A stretch of 53,844 bases of DNA from Deltaproteobacteria bacterium (lineage in GTDB: Bacteria; Desulfobacterota; Syntrophia; Syntrophales; UBA2185), in contig JAPLJS010000047.1 of assembly GCA_026388545.1 (NCBI GenBank), forward strand, positions 1 through 53,844, given 5' to 3'. Positions 43,895 through 52,899 of the stretch are shown here, one piece after another (positions within the stretch are counted from its first letter, which is position 1; each line of letters opens with the position of its first letter). Both the position numbers and the translations under genes were made by a program. The notes beneath the pieces are model-generated. The model was not told the DNA's origin, did no database searches, and saw nothing but the letters and a program-made list of their open reading frames with translations.

Positions 43895-46800
43895 ATGAAG
43901 CCGATATTTAACGAAGATACCCTCTCCGAAAGCCCGGCGATCGCGCAGTTAAAACGCATGGGATACGGGTACATCCACGGCGATGAGTTGGACCCGGAAT
44001 TGCGGGATGACTGCGAACGGGCATCCCGGAGAGAAGTAGTGCTTGTATCAAGACTCAAGAAAACGCTTGCCGAGATCAACCCCCGCCTTACCGAAGAGAG
44101 CATCAACAAGGCCGTCCGCAGAATCACCCACATCCATGCCGAAAATCTGATCGAGGCAAACCGTACCTTTCATCAGGATTTGGTAGCAGGGATATCCATT
44201 AACCAGGATATTGGGGCTAAACGTCAGAAACTGACCGTTCGTTACATAAACTTCGATGATCCGAAAAAGAATGAATTTCTTGCGGTCAATCAGTTCTGGG
44301 TAAAAGGTCCGAAACAGACAGACCGCCCGGATATTGTGATCTTTATCAACGGCATCCCCTTTGTTGTGATTGAATGCAAAAGCCCTGTAGCCAAACAGAT
44401 GGGCATTAGTGAAGGGATCGTACAATTACAACGTTATCAGGAAGAAATCCCAAACCTTTTTCACACGAACCAGATACTCATCGCCCTCAATCTTTTCGGC
44501 GCAAAGTATGGAACAATTCTATCCAGTGCGGAATTTTCCCACGAGTGGAAAGCCCCAGGCAAGGAAAAGTTTCCCAATATGGCGGAGCATCCCTCGGTTC
44601 AAGAGATGCTCAAACTCGATCTGATCAAAAAAGATGATCTTTCGGAGCGCCCGACACAGCAAGAGGTGCTGATCGCAGGCATCCTGAACAAAAGAAACCT
44701 CCTCGACATAATCCAAAACTTTATCGTCTTTGAAAAGGAAAAGGCGAAAACGGTGAAGAAGGTCTGCCGCTATCAGCAATTTACGGCTGTGAATAAGATT
44801 CTGAAAAGGGTTACGACAGAAGAGGAAAAGAAGGGAATCATCTGGCACTGGCAGGGATCAGGCAAATCTCTCACCATGCTTTTTGCCGCCGTCAAGCTCC
44901 GGCGGGAGGAAGAAAAACTGAAAAACCCCATTATCCTGGTGGTAACGGATCGCATAGACCTGGACGACCAGATCAGCAAGACCTTTCGCAATTGCCGCTT
45001 CCCCAATCCCATACAGATAAGGGAAAAAGGCGGCACCCACAGGAAACTTTACGAGCTGCTGAGTCAGGACGTTGGACAGACGATTTTGACCACGGTGCAT
45101 CTGTTCCGGAAGCCTCCCGATAAACCCCTCTCTGAGGCGGAAAATATCATTGTCCTGACCGATGAAGCCCACCGTACCCAGTACGGCTTTTATGCTCTCA
45201 ACCTCCGTCGCGCCCTGCCCAATGCCTCTTTCTTCGCTTTCACCGGCACCCCGCTCAGCAAGCGGGACCGCAATACCTACCGTCATTTCAGCCCGCCGGG
45301 GGAGCGTTATCTGGATGCCTACACAATTCATAATGCGGAAGAAGACCAGGAAATCGTACCAGTGCGTTACGCAAGCCGCCTGGCGAGACTACAGGTCGTC
45401 GGCAAATCCCTGGATCAGTTATTTGAAGACCTTTTTCAGGATAAAACAGAAGAAGAGAAGGCCATCCTCAAAAAGAAATACGGCACAGCGGCGACCATTG
45501 CCAGGGCTGACCGGCGGATTGAAGGCATCGCCCATGACATGGTGGAACATTTCAATGACAAGATCAGGCCGAACGGCTTCAAGGCGCAGATCGTGGCTGC
45601 GGACAGAGAGATGGCCATTCGCTATAAAGAAATAATGGATAAGCTGATCGGCCCTGAGCGATCCGAAATTGTCATCACCATAAACAATGGCGACCCAAAG
45701 GAATGGAAGGAAAAGTATAGGCGCACAAGGGAAGATGAGAAACAAATCAAGGAGGCCTTCAACGATCCGCGGAATCCGCTTCAGTTCCTGATTGTCTGCG
45801 ATAAGCTGCTGACCGGTTTTGATGCCCCGGTTGAGCAGGTCATGTATCTGGATCAGAGGCTCAAGGAGCACACCCTGCTTCAGGCCGTGGCCCGGACGAA
45901 TCGTACCTATCACCGGAAAGAATTCGGTCTCGTTGTTGACTATGTGGGAATCGGGCGGGAACTGGCCGAGGCGCTGGTCATCTTCGAGAAAGAAGACCTG
46001 GAAGGCATCTTCGGTGTGGACGACATCTCGCGAGAGCTTGCCAATTTAGATTACTGGCATAAAAAGACTCTCAGTTTCTTTGAGAAGATAGACCGCACCC
46101 GGGAAAAACCGGAAGATATTCTCCAGCAATGCATGGAGATTCTTAAGCCGAAAGATGTCCGGGCGGATTTCGACGCCGCATTTCTGAGCATGGCGAAGAG
46201 TATGGATTTCCTCATGCCGGACCCGAAGGCGGCGCCGTATTTAGCAGATTTTAAATTTTTCGGCACCATCCGAGAAGGCGCGAGAAACCTCTATCGCGAT
46301 GAGCGCCTCAGTCTCATTGAGTGCAGCCGGAAGGTGGAAGCCCTTATCCATGCGCATATCGCCGAAACGGGAATGGAACAGATTTTAGAACCCATCAATA
46401 TCACAGCCCCTGATTTCCGGGAAAAACTGGAAGTTAAGGGAAGTTCAAAAGCAAAGGCCAGCCATGTAGAATATGCCATCCGTCAGACCATCACAGAAAA
46501 AATTGCCACCGATCCTGCCTTCTACGGTTCTCTCAGAGACCGGCTGGAAAAACTGATAGAAGAAGACAGGAAAGAGCGGCAGGACGAGGCAAAATTACTC
46601 TTGGACCTTCTGGACATGAGCAGCCAGGAAAAACAACGAGAGGTTTATGCACACTCACTGGGTTTGCAAAATGTGAAGGAATTTTCTTTCTACGGTGTGC
46701 TTTCTCCATTCAGAGAATCCCTATTTTTAGCTTCTGAGAAAGAGCAGGCATCCTTTACCGGAGAGGTGATTGAGGCCATCAAGGCCAAGACGGTCATCGA

Positions 46801-46945
46801 CTGGACGGAAAAAAATGATGTTCAAAGAGAAATGAGACGAGAGATCAAGAGCCTTTTGAGACAAAGGGGATTTCAGGAAGAGCAGGTAGAGCCTCTCACC
46901 GGCGAGATTATGAACCTGGCCAGGATTCACCTGAAAGAAACTTAA
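43895..46945 (+). CDS. hsdR: Type I restriction enzyme subunit HsdR
   Basis: It is the ATP-dependent translocase and nuclease subunit. The 1016-residue protein has the N-terminal PD-(D/E)xK nuclease (DRPDIVIFINGIPFVVIECK), Walker A WQGSGKSLTMLFA, DEAH-type box VLTDEAHRTQYGF, motif III AFTGTPLSKRDR and motif VI LLQAVARTNRTYHRKEFG. The C-terminal 250 residues are helical, for assembly with HsdM/HsdS. It begins 2 bp after hsdS and all motifs are intact. Confidence 0.97.
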   Translation: MKPIFNEDTLSESPAIAQLKRMGYGYIHGDELDPELRDDCERASRREVVLVSRLKKTLAEINPRLTEESINKAVRRITHIHAENLIEANRTFHQDLVAGISINQDIGAKRQKLTVRYINFDDPKKNEFLAVNQFWVKGPKQTDRPDIVIFINGIPFVVIECKSPVAKQMGISEGIVQLQRYQEEIPNLFHTNQILIALNLFGAKYGTILSSAEFSHEWKAPGKEKFPNMAEHPSVQEMLKLDLIKKDDLSERPTQQEVLIAGILNKRNLLDIIQNFIVFEKEKAKTVKKVCRYQQFTAVNKILKRVTTEEEKKGIIWHWQGSGKSLTMLFAAVKLRREEEKLKNPIILVVTDRIDLDDQISKTFRNCRFPNPIQIREKGGTHRKLYELLSQDVGQTILTTVHLFRKPPDKPLSEAENIIVLTDEAHRTQYGFYALNLRRALPNASFFAFTGTPLSKRDRNTYRHFSPPGERYLDAYTIHNAEEDQEIVPVRYASRLARLQVVGKSLDQLFEDLFQDKTEEEKAILKKKYGTAATIARADRRIEGIAHDMVEHFNDKIRPNGFKAQIVAADREMAIRYKEIMDKLIGPERSEIVITINNGDPKEWKEKYRRTREDEKQIKEAFNDPRNPLQFLIVCDKLLTGFDAPVEQVMYLDQRLKEHTLLQAVARTNRTYHRKEFGLVVDYVGIGRELAEALVIFEKEDLEGIFGVDDISRELANLDYWHKKTLSFFEKIDRTREKPEDILQQCMEILKPKDVRADFDAAFLSMAKSMDFLMPDPKAAPYLADFKFFGTIREGARNLYRDERLSLIECSRKVEALIHAHIAETGMEQILEPINITAPDFREKLEVKGSSKAKASHVEYAIRQTITEKIATDPAFYGSLRDRLEKLIEEDRKERQDEAKLLLDLLDMSSQEKQREVYAHSLGLQNVKEFSFYGVLSPFRESLFLASEKEQASFTGEVIEAIKAKTVIDWTEKNDVQREMRREIKSLLRQRGFQEEQVEPLTGEIMNLARIHLKET

Positions 46946-46947
46946 AT

Positions 46948-47679
46948 ATGAATATCATTCAATTTGGTAACAAGCAGATTAACTATGAAATCGTCCATAG
47001 TAGCCGGAAAAAGACCGTGGCTATCTATGTAGAACCAACAATTGTAACGGTCCGCGCACCGAAGCGGCTCAGTGGGGAAAAAATACGTTCACTCGTGGAG
47101 AAAAAGGCCCGATGGATTTTCGACAAGCAGGAGCGAATAATACGTGAGCGCAGGCTTCACCCCCCGAAGGAATTTGTAAGCGGTGAGTCATTTCCGTATT
47201 TGGGCAGGCAGTATCGCCTGAAAGTTCTTAGATCGGTCAACAGACTGAGTAATACATGCCACCTCATAAGCGGTCGTCTTCAAGTGGAGATCAGCAAAAA
47301 CCTGCAAGAGAAAGATGCAGGAATGGCGGTAAAGGAATCTTTAATAGAGTGGTACCAGGAACATGCAAAAAAGAAGATTGATGAACGATTACCTCGCATT
47401 GCCCATCAACTGGGCAGATGGCCAGTTTCTATCCAGATCAAGGATCAGAAAACTCGCTGGGGCAGTTGCTCCCGTTCGGGTATTGTCCGCTTCAACTGGA
47501 AAATTATCATGGCATCTATTTCCGTTCTTGATTACATAATCACCCATGAACTCTGTCACCTCTTTTATCAAAATCATTCACCCGAATACTGGAAAAAAGT
47601 TCAGTCAATTATTCCGGACTACAGGAAAAAGCGTGATTGGTTAAGGGATCACGCCTTCATCATGGGCAATTTCGCCTAA
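46948..47679 (+). CDS. YgjP-like zinc metallopeptidase (DUF45)
   Basis: This 243-residue protein of the YgjP/SprT-like DUF45 family has VTVRAPKRLSGEKIRSLVEK, RWGSCSRSGIVRFNWKII and the zinc-binding ITHELCHLFYQNHSPEYWK (HExxH with downstream residues). It begins 2 bp after hsdR. DUF45 genes are frequently found beside type I restriction-modification genes, but their role there is unclear. It is probably the last gene of the operon. Confidence 0.93.
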   Translation: MNIIQFGNKQINYEIVHSSRKKTVAIYVEPTIVTVRAPKRLSGEKIRSLVEKKARWIFDKQERIIRERRLHPPKEFVSGESFPYLGRQYRLKVLRSVNRLSNTCHLISGRLQVEISKNLQEKDAGMAVKESLIEWYQEHAKKKIDERLPRIAHQLGRWPVSIQIKDQKTRWGSCSRSGIVRFNWKIIMASISVLDYIITHELCHLFYQNHSPEYWKKVQSIIPDYRKKRDWLRDHAFIMGNFA

Positions 47680-47794
47680 ATCATCCCCTATATTAAGCCG
47701 CACTCAAAGCACATGCCCCACCACCCGTACAATGTGTTATGCACAAGTACTGACAAACCCACATGATTATTGAAACATAAATCCCCAAGAAATA

Positions 47795-47848
47795 ATACAA
47801 CAATATGTTGTATCTATACTTGACATTAACCACTATATATTGTATTAG
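47795..47848 (+). promoter_or_regulatory. Promoter with an upstream palindrome
   Basis: ATACAACA (47795-47802) and TGTTGTAT (47806-47813) form an 8-bp inverted repeat with a 3-base centre, a likely operator. It is directly followed by TTGACA (47820-47825), a 17-base spacer and TATTAG (47843-47848). The promoter reads toward the deacetylase gene at 47977. The palindrome lies just upstream of -35, suggesting an activator or repressor site. Confidence 0.55.
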
Positions 47849-47976
47849 CTTGAAAAAGTGCTTCTTGGTTTAATCAAACCTATTATACAGAATGTGCAAT
47901 CAGAAAGTTCAGATAGTTTTGCAGGCGCCGAGCGAAAAGCATATGGTAATTTTTAAGTCTGAAAAAGAGGAGACTA

Positions 47977-48756
47977 TTGGATAGAAGGAGCTTTCTATTA
48001 AAAGGCGCCTCTCTGCTGGGAGGTTATCTTTTAGGTCTCAGCGGCTTCTCACACGTCTTCGCCTACGAGAAACGCACCGCCGGCTCTTCCCTGAACCCTT
48101 CCATTGCGCTGATTATCGATGATATCGGACACAGTGTATCCCAAACCAGACAGTTTTTGAAATTGAACATTCCCCTGACCTTTTCAATTCTTCCCCGGCT
48201 GAGATATTCCAATATTCTGGCTGAAAAAATTAATCATTACGGGCACGAGGTCATGCTTCACCAGCCCATGGAGCCTTCCGATCCGAGACTTGACCCGGGA
48301 CCCGGAGCCCTTTATGTAGGAGACGGTCCGAAAAAGATAAACAGAATCATAGAAGAGAATATTGCCGGCTTGTCACTTGCGACAGGAATCAACAACCATA
48401 TGGGCTCACGATTTACAGGATCACATGAAAAAATGACGGAAACCCTCAGGATTATTAAAGACAGCGGGCTGTTTTTTGTCGATAGCCGTACTTCCCTGCA
48501 ATCACAGGGATACAAGATTGCCAGAACACTGCATATGCCTGCAGCGTACCGGCACTATTTTCTGGATACCATTCCCTTCGAACCGGCCATCCTTTTACAA
48601 CTCCGCAAATTAAAACAATGTGCTCTGCACTACGGAACCGCCATCGGGATTGGCCATCCTTTCCCCCAAACAGCACGTGCTCTCAGATTCTTCATGGAGG
48701 AACACAAAAATGCAGAGGTTTCATTTGTTCATGTTTCAAAGGTTCTGAACAACTGA
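47977..48756 (+). CDS. Divergent polysaccharide deacetylase, Tat-exported
   Basis: This 259-residue protein of the divergent polysaccharide deacetylase family (DUF610/YibQ type) has ALIIDDIGHSVSQTRQFL and PLTFSILPRLRYSN, HEVMLHQPMEP, and NNHMGSRFTG with the candidate metal residues. A twin-arginine signal (DRRSFLLKGASLL) directs export in folded form, which suggests cofactor or metal loading in the cytoplasm. The start is TTG after AGGAG. It is monocistronic with its own promoter. The substrate is unknown, probably envelope polysaccharide. Confidence 0.88.
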   Translation: MDRRSFLLKGASLLGGYLLGLSGFSHVFAYEKRTAGSSLNPSIALIIDDIGHSVSQTRQFLKLNIPLTFSILPRLRYSNILAEKINHYGHEVMLHQPMEPSDPRLDPGPGALYVGDGPKKINRIIEENIAGLSLATGINNHMGSRFTGSHEKMTETLRIIKDSGLFFVDSRTSLQSQGYKIARTLHMPAAYRHYFLDTIPFEPAILLQLRKLKQCALHYGTAIGIGHPFPQTARALRFFMEEHKNAEVSFVHVSKVLNN

Positions 48757-48895
48757 AAGAATCCTATCATGATGCCTTAGAATAATACTAAGAGAGCCTA
48801 TTCAATAATTCAGTTTTTAGATAAGTCCTTTTCCTCCAGCCGTTCACTACTGATGTTCAATATCACGGAGAAGCACATAAACTTTGAACGATTTC

Positions 48896-49147
48896 TTATA
48901 TCAACCCGAGTTCGATGAGTTTCTCGTTTGTCGGAATGCCGTCCCGGTTCCATTCCCGTAAATCGTAGAATGTATCAAGCATTGCATCCAAGTCTTTTTT
49001 CGAGCAGTACCTCCCTTTTGCCGGTCCATCCGGGATGGGCTGTGGCGTAATTTGGCCTGCCGTCGTGGTGACTGCCTCCCCTCGTGGAAGTGGAATAAGA
49101 AAGGGACATCCCTCGTAAGCCCCGTGCAGAATATCCCGCAACTTCAA
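48896..49147 (-). pseudogene. Aldehyde:ferredoxin oxidoreductase C-terminal remnant
   Basis: The last about 48 codons (PIPDGPAKGRY, DLDAMLDTFYDLREWNRDGI and PTNEKLIELGLI) match the C-terminal end of tungsten/molybdenum aldehyde:ferredoxin oxidoreductases. The remaining 550 or so residues are absent, and the preceding 35 codons do not resemble the family. This is a degraded remnant of an enzyme common in anaerobes. Confidence 0.75.
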
Positions 49148-49426
49148 GCCCTTTGCTTTGGACTAAACTAAACGAGGAAAGAATTGTTATCGTTAGCCGA
49201 ATATGCTACTGAACATCATTAATAATAGATCAATCATCTAAGAGATAAAATGTAACACTCTCAGATAGAATTGCAACAACGGTGATCTTCTTCAGTTTTG
49301 GTTTCAATGAAGATCACTCCCGGAGGTTACCCCCAGTAAGCTTGTCCCCGCCGACGGCGGGGATACGAAGGGGTTGAAATGACAAGGATATTGCGAAATG
49401 AAGTACTGTTATGAGGTTAATGTCGA
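49148..49426. other. Intergenic stretch with a GC hairpin
   Basis: I see no gene here. CCCCGCC (49346-49352) and GGCGGGG (49356-49362) form a perfect 7-bp hairpin with a 3-base loop, 65 bases before der. It could influence der transcription or translation. Confidence 0.4.
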
Positions 49427-50755
49427 GTGAAACCTGTTATTGCCATCATCGGCAGGCCCAATGTCGGGAAATCGACGCTTTTTAATCGCCTGTCAGAGAA
49501 AAACAAGGCTATTGTCATTGACGAGCCGGGCGCCACGAGAGATCGGAACTATGTGGATTGCACATGGTATGATAAAGATTTCACACTGATCGATACGGGT
49601 GGATTTGAGCCGACATCTACAGATACAATTCTTACACAGATGCGAGAGCAGGCACATTTAGCCATTGAAGAGGCTGATATCATTATCTTTCTCATGGATG
49701 GCAGGGAAGGTTTAACACCATCCGACAGGGAAATCACAAATATCCTCAGAGAGTTTGAAAAACCGGTCTTCTTTGTTATCAACAAGATCGACGGTCCGAA
49801 GCACGAAAACCATATTTTTGAATTCTACGAACTGGGAATTGAAAAGGTTTACAGCATCTCCGCACAGCACGGCCTGGGAATTCACGAATTAATGGATGAT
49901 GTAGCTCTCTCTCTTTCATCTCCCGCTGAAGAACATCTTCACGGGGAAAAGCGGATCAAAATAGCGGTGATCGGGAAACCGAATGTCGGAAAATCCTCGT
50001 TAGTGAACAAAATCCTCGGATATGAAAGAACCATCGTTAACCCTATACCGGGCACAACAAGAGACGCCATAGATACCCCCTTCGAGTTGAACGGTAAAAA
50101 ATATCTGCTGGTCGACACGGCAGGCATCAGGCGAAAAAGCAGAGTAAGCCTTACTCTCGAAAAATACAGCATTGTCCAGGCTCTTAAAGCCATAAACCGC
50201 TGTGATATCGCTCTTCTTCTCATTGATGCCGAGGAAGGCATGACCGAACAGGATGCAAAAATTGCAGGGTTGACACTCGAAAGTGGGGTTGCCTGCGTCA
50301 TTGTCGTCAATAAATGGGACGCCGTAAAGAAAGATAACGCCACGGTGGGAAATTATGTAAATAATATCAAAGATACGGTTAAATTTATGGACTATGCTCC
50401 TATCATCTTTGTGTCGGCACTCACCGGGCAGCGGGTATCCAAAATCTTTGACATCATTGAAACGGTTTTAAGCCAGTATACAAAACGTGTCAGCACCGCC
50501 GAACTTAATAGCGTTGTCAGAAAATTAGTCGAATTGACCCCCCCACCGCGCCACCAAAACAGATCAAATACCTTCAGCTATACGACTCAAGTAGCCGTCG
50601 CTCCACCCACGTTTGTTTTTTTTATCCGTGAACCCGGCGCCGTTCACTTTTCATACAGGCGCTTCCTGATCAACAGGATCAGAGAGGCATTCGGTTTTGA
50701 TCAATCACCAATCAGGGTTATTTTCAGAAAGAAGAGCAGATCAAAGGAAGAATGA
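49427..50755 (+). CDS. der: Ribosome biogenesis GTPase Der (EngA)
   Basis: It is a double GTPase essential for 50S subunit assembly. The 442-residue protein has two G domains: G1 GRPNVGKSTLFNRLS and DTGGFEP (first), and GKPNVGKSSLVNKILG with DTAGIRRKSRVS (second). NKID and NKWD are the base-recognition motifs. A C-terminal KH-like domain follows (PPRHQNRSNTFSYTTQVAVA). The start is GTG with GAGG about 9 bases upstream. The length is normal. Confidence 0.97.
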   Translation: MKPVIAIIGRPNVGKSTLFNRLSEKNKAIVIDEPGATRDRNYVDCTWYDKDFTLIDTGGFEPTSTDTILTQMREQAHLAIEEADIIIFLMDGREGLTPSDREITNILREFEKPVFFVINKIDGPKHENHIFEFYELGIEKVYSISAQHGLGIHELMDDVALSLSSPAEEHLHGEKRIKIAVIGKPNVGKSSLVNKILGYERTIVNPIPGTTRDAIDTPFELNGKKYLLVDTAGIRRKSRVSLTLEKYSIVQALKAINRCDIALLLIDAEEGMTEQDAKIAGLTLESGVACVIVVNKWDAVKKDNATVGNYVNNIKDTVKFMDYAPIIFVSALTGQRVSKIFDIIETVLSQYTKRVSTAELNSVVRKLVELTPPPRHQNRSNTFSYTTQVAVAPPTFVFFIREPGAVHFSYRRFLINRIREAFGFDQSPIRVIFRKKSRSKEE

Positions 50756-50776
50756 CGGGGAAGATAGAGAAATTAA

Positions 50777-50817
50777 AAAGGGATCTTTATGAACGTAATG
50801 TCCCAAAAGATCCCTTT
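50777..50817. terminator. Bidirectional terminator between der and the ferritin-like gene
   Basis: A perfect 12-bp stem, AAAGGGATCTTT (50777-50788) and AAAGATCCCTTT (50806-50817), lies between two convergent genes. On the minus strand it is followed by TTTTTAATT, so it best serves the ferritin-like gene and may also stop der transcripts. Confidence 0.75.
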
Positions 50818-50868
50818 AGGTATCTCAATCACATGAAGAACCAGCGGGGAAGAAATCCCACAGTATGA

Positions 50869-51387
50869 TCAGGCTCCGTCCAAGCCTGTATTTTCCTTCT
50901 TTCTGAACCAGGACACGGGGTCAGTCATATATTCTTCCGTGTCTTTGAGAGACACGTAGTGTTCGTGTTCAATATTAGCAAGAAGATTAAAGAACGCCTT
51001 TTCTTTTGGATCGGAGACTTCGTCGCGGAGTTTTGCATAATACTCCGCACCTTTACCCTCAAATTCGATCGCTGTACGGATTGCCTTTAGATCATCAGCA
51101 TCGCCCTTCGCTGTCTTGGGCGCTTTTTGTGCCGCAATCTTCAGAACATTTTTAACAGTGGTATCTTTCACCTTCAGGGGAACGGTGTCGGGCCATTTCT
51201 TTTCCTTTTCCCAGTTCCCGTGGAGCTGTTTCAGCCTCTCGTGGTGCTCCAGTTCCTCTCCGGCTATCTGCTGAAACATTGCCTTCCCGACGGGATTCTT
51301 GGTTCTCTCAGCATTTTTTAAATAAAACTCATGTTCTTTCATCTCGTTGTTCAAGGCAACCTGTAGTGCATTCATCCGATCTTTCAT
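50869..51387 (-). CDS. Rubrerythrin/ferritin-like diiron protein
   Basis: This 172-residue ferritin-like four-helix protein lacks a rubredoxin domain. It carries ALNNEMKEHEFYLKNAERT, EELEHHERLKQL, EFEGKGAEYYAKL and NIEHEHYVSLKDTE, giving the Glu/His ligands of a diiron site in duplicated ExxH arrangement. Such proteins reduce peroxide or store iron in anaerobes. The ATG at 51387 is chosen because GGAGG stands 6 bases upstream; a longer frame starts at 51450 without support. Confidence 0.9.
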   Translation of the reverse strand: MKDRMNALQVALNNEMKEHEFYLKNAERTKNPVGKAMFQQIAGEELEHHERLKQLHGNWEKEKKWPDTVPLKVKDTTVKNVLKIAAQKAPKTAKGDADDLKAIRTAIEFEGKGAEYYAKLRDEVSDPKEKAFFNLLANIEHEHYVSLKDTEEYMTDPVSWFRKKENTGLDGA

Positions 51388-51709
51388 AATCAGCCTCCTT
51401 CGTGATGTTTCCGTGATGTTCAAGTATTTTTCGTTAATCGATCTTCTCACTTATCTGTAAATATAATATCATGATCCCGGATTGTCAAGAAGACAGAAGA
51501 CAAAAATGATTGCAGTAGTGAAGATATGGCGGCATACTGCATGTTCAACCATCTGCCTGGCGGAGTGTCGGTAACACTCTCCGTCCCTCGGAACGATGCC
51601 TGCATAGATGTACGCAGCCGTGATGAAAGATGCACAACACATTAGGAATCTGCCTTTGCCCCTGCCGTCGCGGGGGAAAGCTCCGGCAAAAGGACTTTTT
51701 GCGAAAGCG

Positions 51710-52519
51710 TCAGTATTTTCCGGGAAAATTTGGTTTACGTTTCTCCTTCTGGGCAAGAATGCCCTCACGTGCATCAGCACTCCCGAATATCGGTAAACCG
51801 ATCTCGATTTCTTTCCTGAAGGCTTCTGCATAAGACATATCCCGGGTTTCCCGGAAGCATTGAATTATTCCTTGAACTGCAAGGGGACCATTGCCGGCAA
51901 TTTTGTCCGCCATATCCATAGCCTTCTTCATCAGGTCATCCTGTGATGGCACCACATGGTTGATAAAACCCCACTCACACAAAGTCCTTGCACGGAAATT
52001 CCCTGATGTAAGAAGGATTTCGAGTGCCCTGCAGGGTGTCAAAATGTGAGGCAGATAAACGTTCGAACCACCAACCGGCATGATCCCCAGACTAGCTTCC
52101 CTCATTTGAAAAACTGCATTTTCCGAGGCGATCCTGAGATCAGCACCCATCACCATCTCAAACCCTCCCGTCAGGCAATAACCGTTAATGGCCGCAATTA
52201 CCGGCTTTTTTACAATGTTGGGTTTCAGCATGGCTTCCCCCACATGCGGTCCCACCTGTATCAGCCATCGTTCTGCATCGTTCTCAGGTTCTCTGGCCTT
52301 TGTCAGTACTGGAATAGCCGTTTTTAGATCCATCCCGGAACAGAAGATCTCAGGCAAACAGGAATAGAGAATAACTACTCGCATCTTCTCGTCCTGATTG
52401 ACGTCCGTCCACGCACGATGCAGGTCCATCAAGATTCCGGGATCAAGAGCATTCTTTTCCTCAAGGCGATTGAGACCTACTTTTGCAATATGCCCTTCCT
52501 TCTCATAAACTAATCCCAT
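51710..52519 (-). CDS. Enoyl-CoA hydratase/isomerase (crotonase) family
   Basis: This 269-residue crotonase-fold protein hydrates or isomerises an acyl-CoA. The oxyanion-hole residue stretch EIFCSGMDLK and the second hole in NGYCLTGGFEMVMGADLRIA are present. The Glu of FEM and the Glu of MREASLGIMPVGG match both catalytic glutamates of enoyl-CoA hydratase. The C-terminal helix is normal. It stands alone, with no other beta-oxidation genes nearby. Crotonase substrates cannot be read from sequence. Confidence 0.9.
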   Translation of the reverse strand: MGLVYEKEGHIAKVGLNRLEEKNALDPGILMDLHRAWTDVNQDEKMRVVILYSCLPEIFCSGMDLKTAIPVLTKAREPENDAERWLIQVGPHVGEAMLKPNIVKKPVIAAINGYCLTGGFEMVMGADLRIASENAVFQMREASLGIMPVGGSNVYLPHILTPCRALEILLTSGNFRARTLCEWGFINHVVPSQDDLMKKAMDMADKIAGNGPLAVQGIIQCFRETRDMSYAEAFRKEIEIGLPIFGSADAREGILAQKEKRKPNFPGKY

Positions 52520-52899
52520 TACACTCTCCTTTCAAAATATTAAAAATGAAGTCCCTAGAAAAAGAGGCTCCTTCGGCAGAGAAAAAATTCGCACAAGGCG
52601 AGGCTTGCGCACTAAGCTCCTGGTCTTTGCTATGGATATAAAAAGATTTTATCAGATTTACGCTTCTTCCTCAAGACGAATGTAATTCGGCCTTCACGCT
52701 TTCATTGAAGGCCTCTCTCACAATTGACGTTACCCGCTTTTTCGAGATGGCAATTAACGGGCAATACTTCAGTGATGACAAAGGCGGACGCTGCCCTTCT
52801 GCAAGTCATCCCCTATTTCGATGATTAGGGTGAAGGATAAAAAAGAAAGATATAAAATATTTGACATACTTGCATATATTTAGTATCATACGCGTCCGC
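52520..52899. other. Intergenic stretch beside the IS element
   Basis: These 380 bases between the crotonase gene and the transposase contain no convincing gene. A short minus-strand frame near 52680-52760 could be a degraded C-terminus, but frames conflict. The outer end of the IS, with its inverted repeat, should lie in roughly the last 60 bases, and was not resolved. Confidence 0.35.

Noticed and set aside
51469-51831. 120-codon minus-strand frame overlapping the crotonase gene end
   Set aside because: It is an overlapping frame of a well-supported gene and mostly lies in a gene-poor gap without a ribosome binding site.
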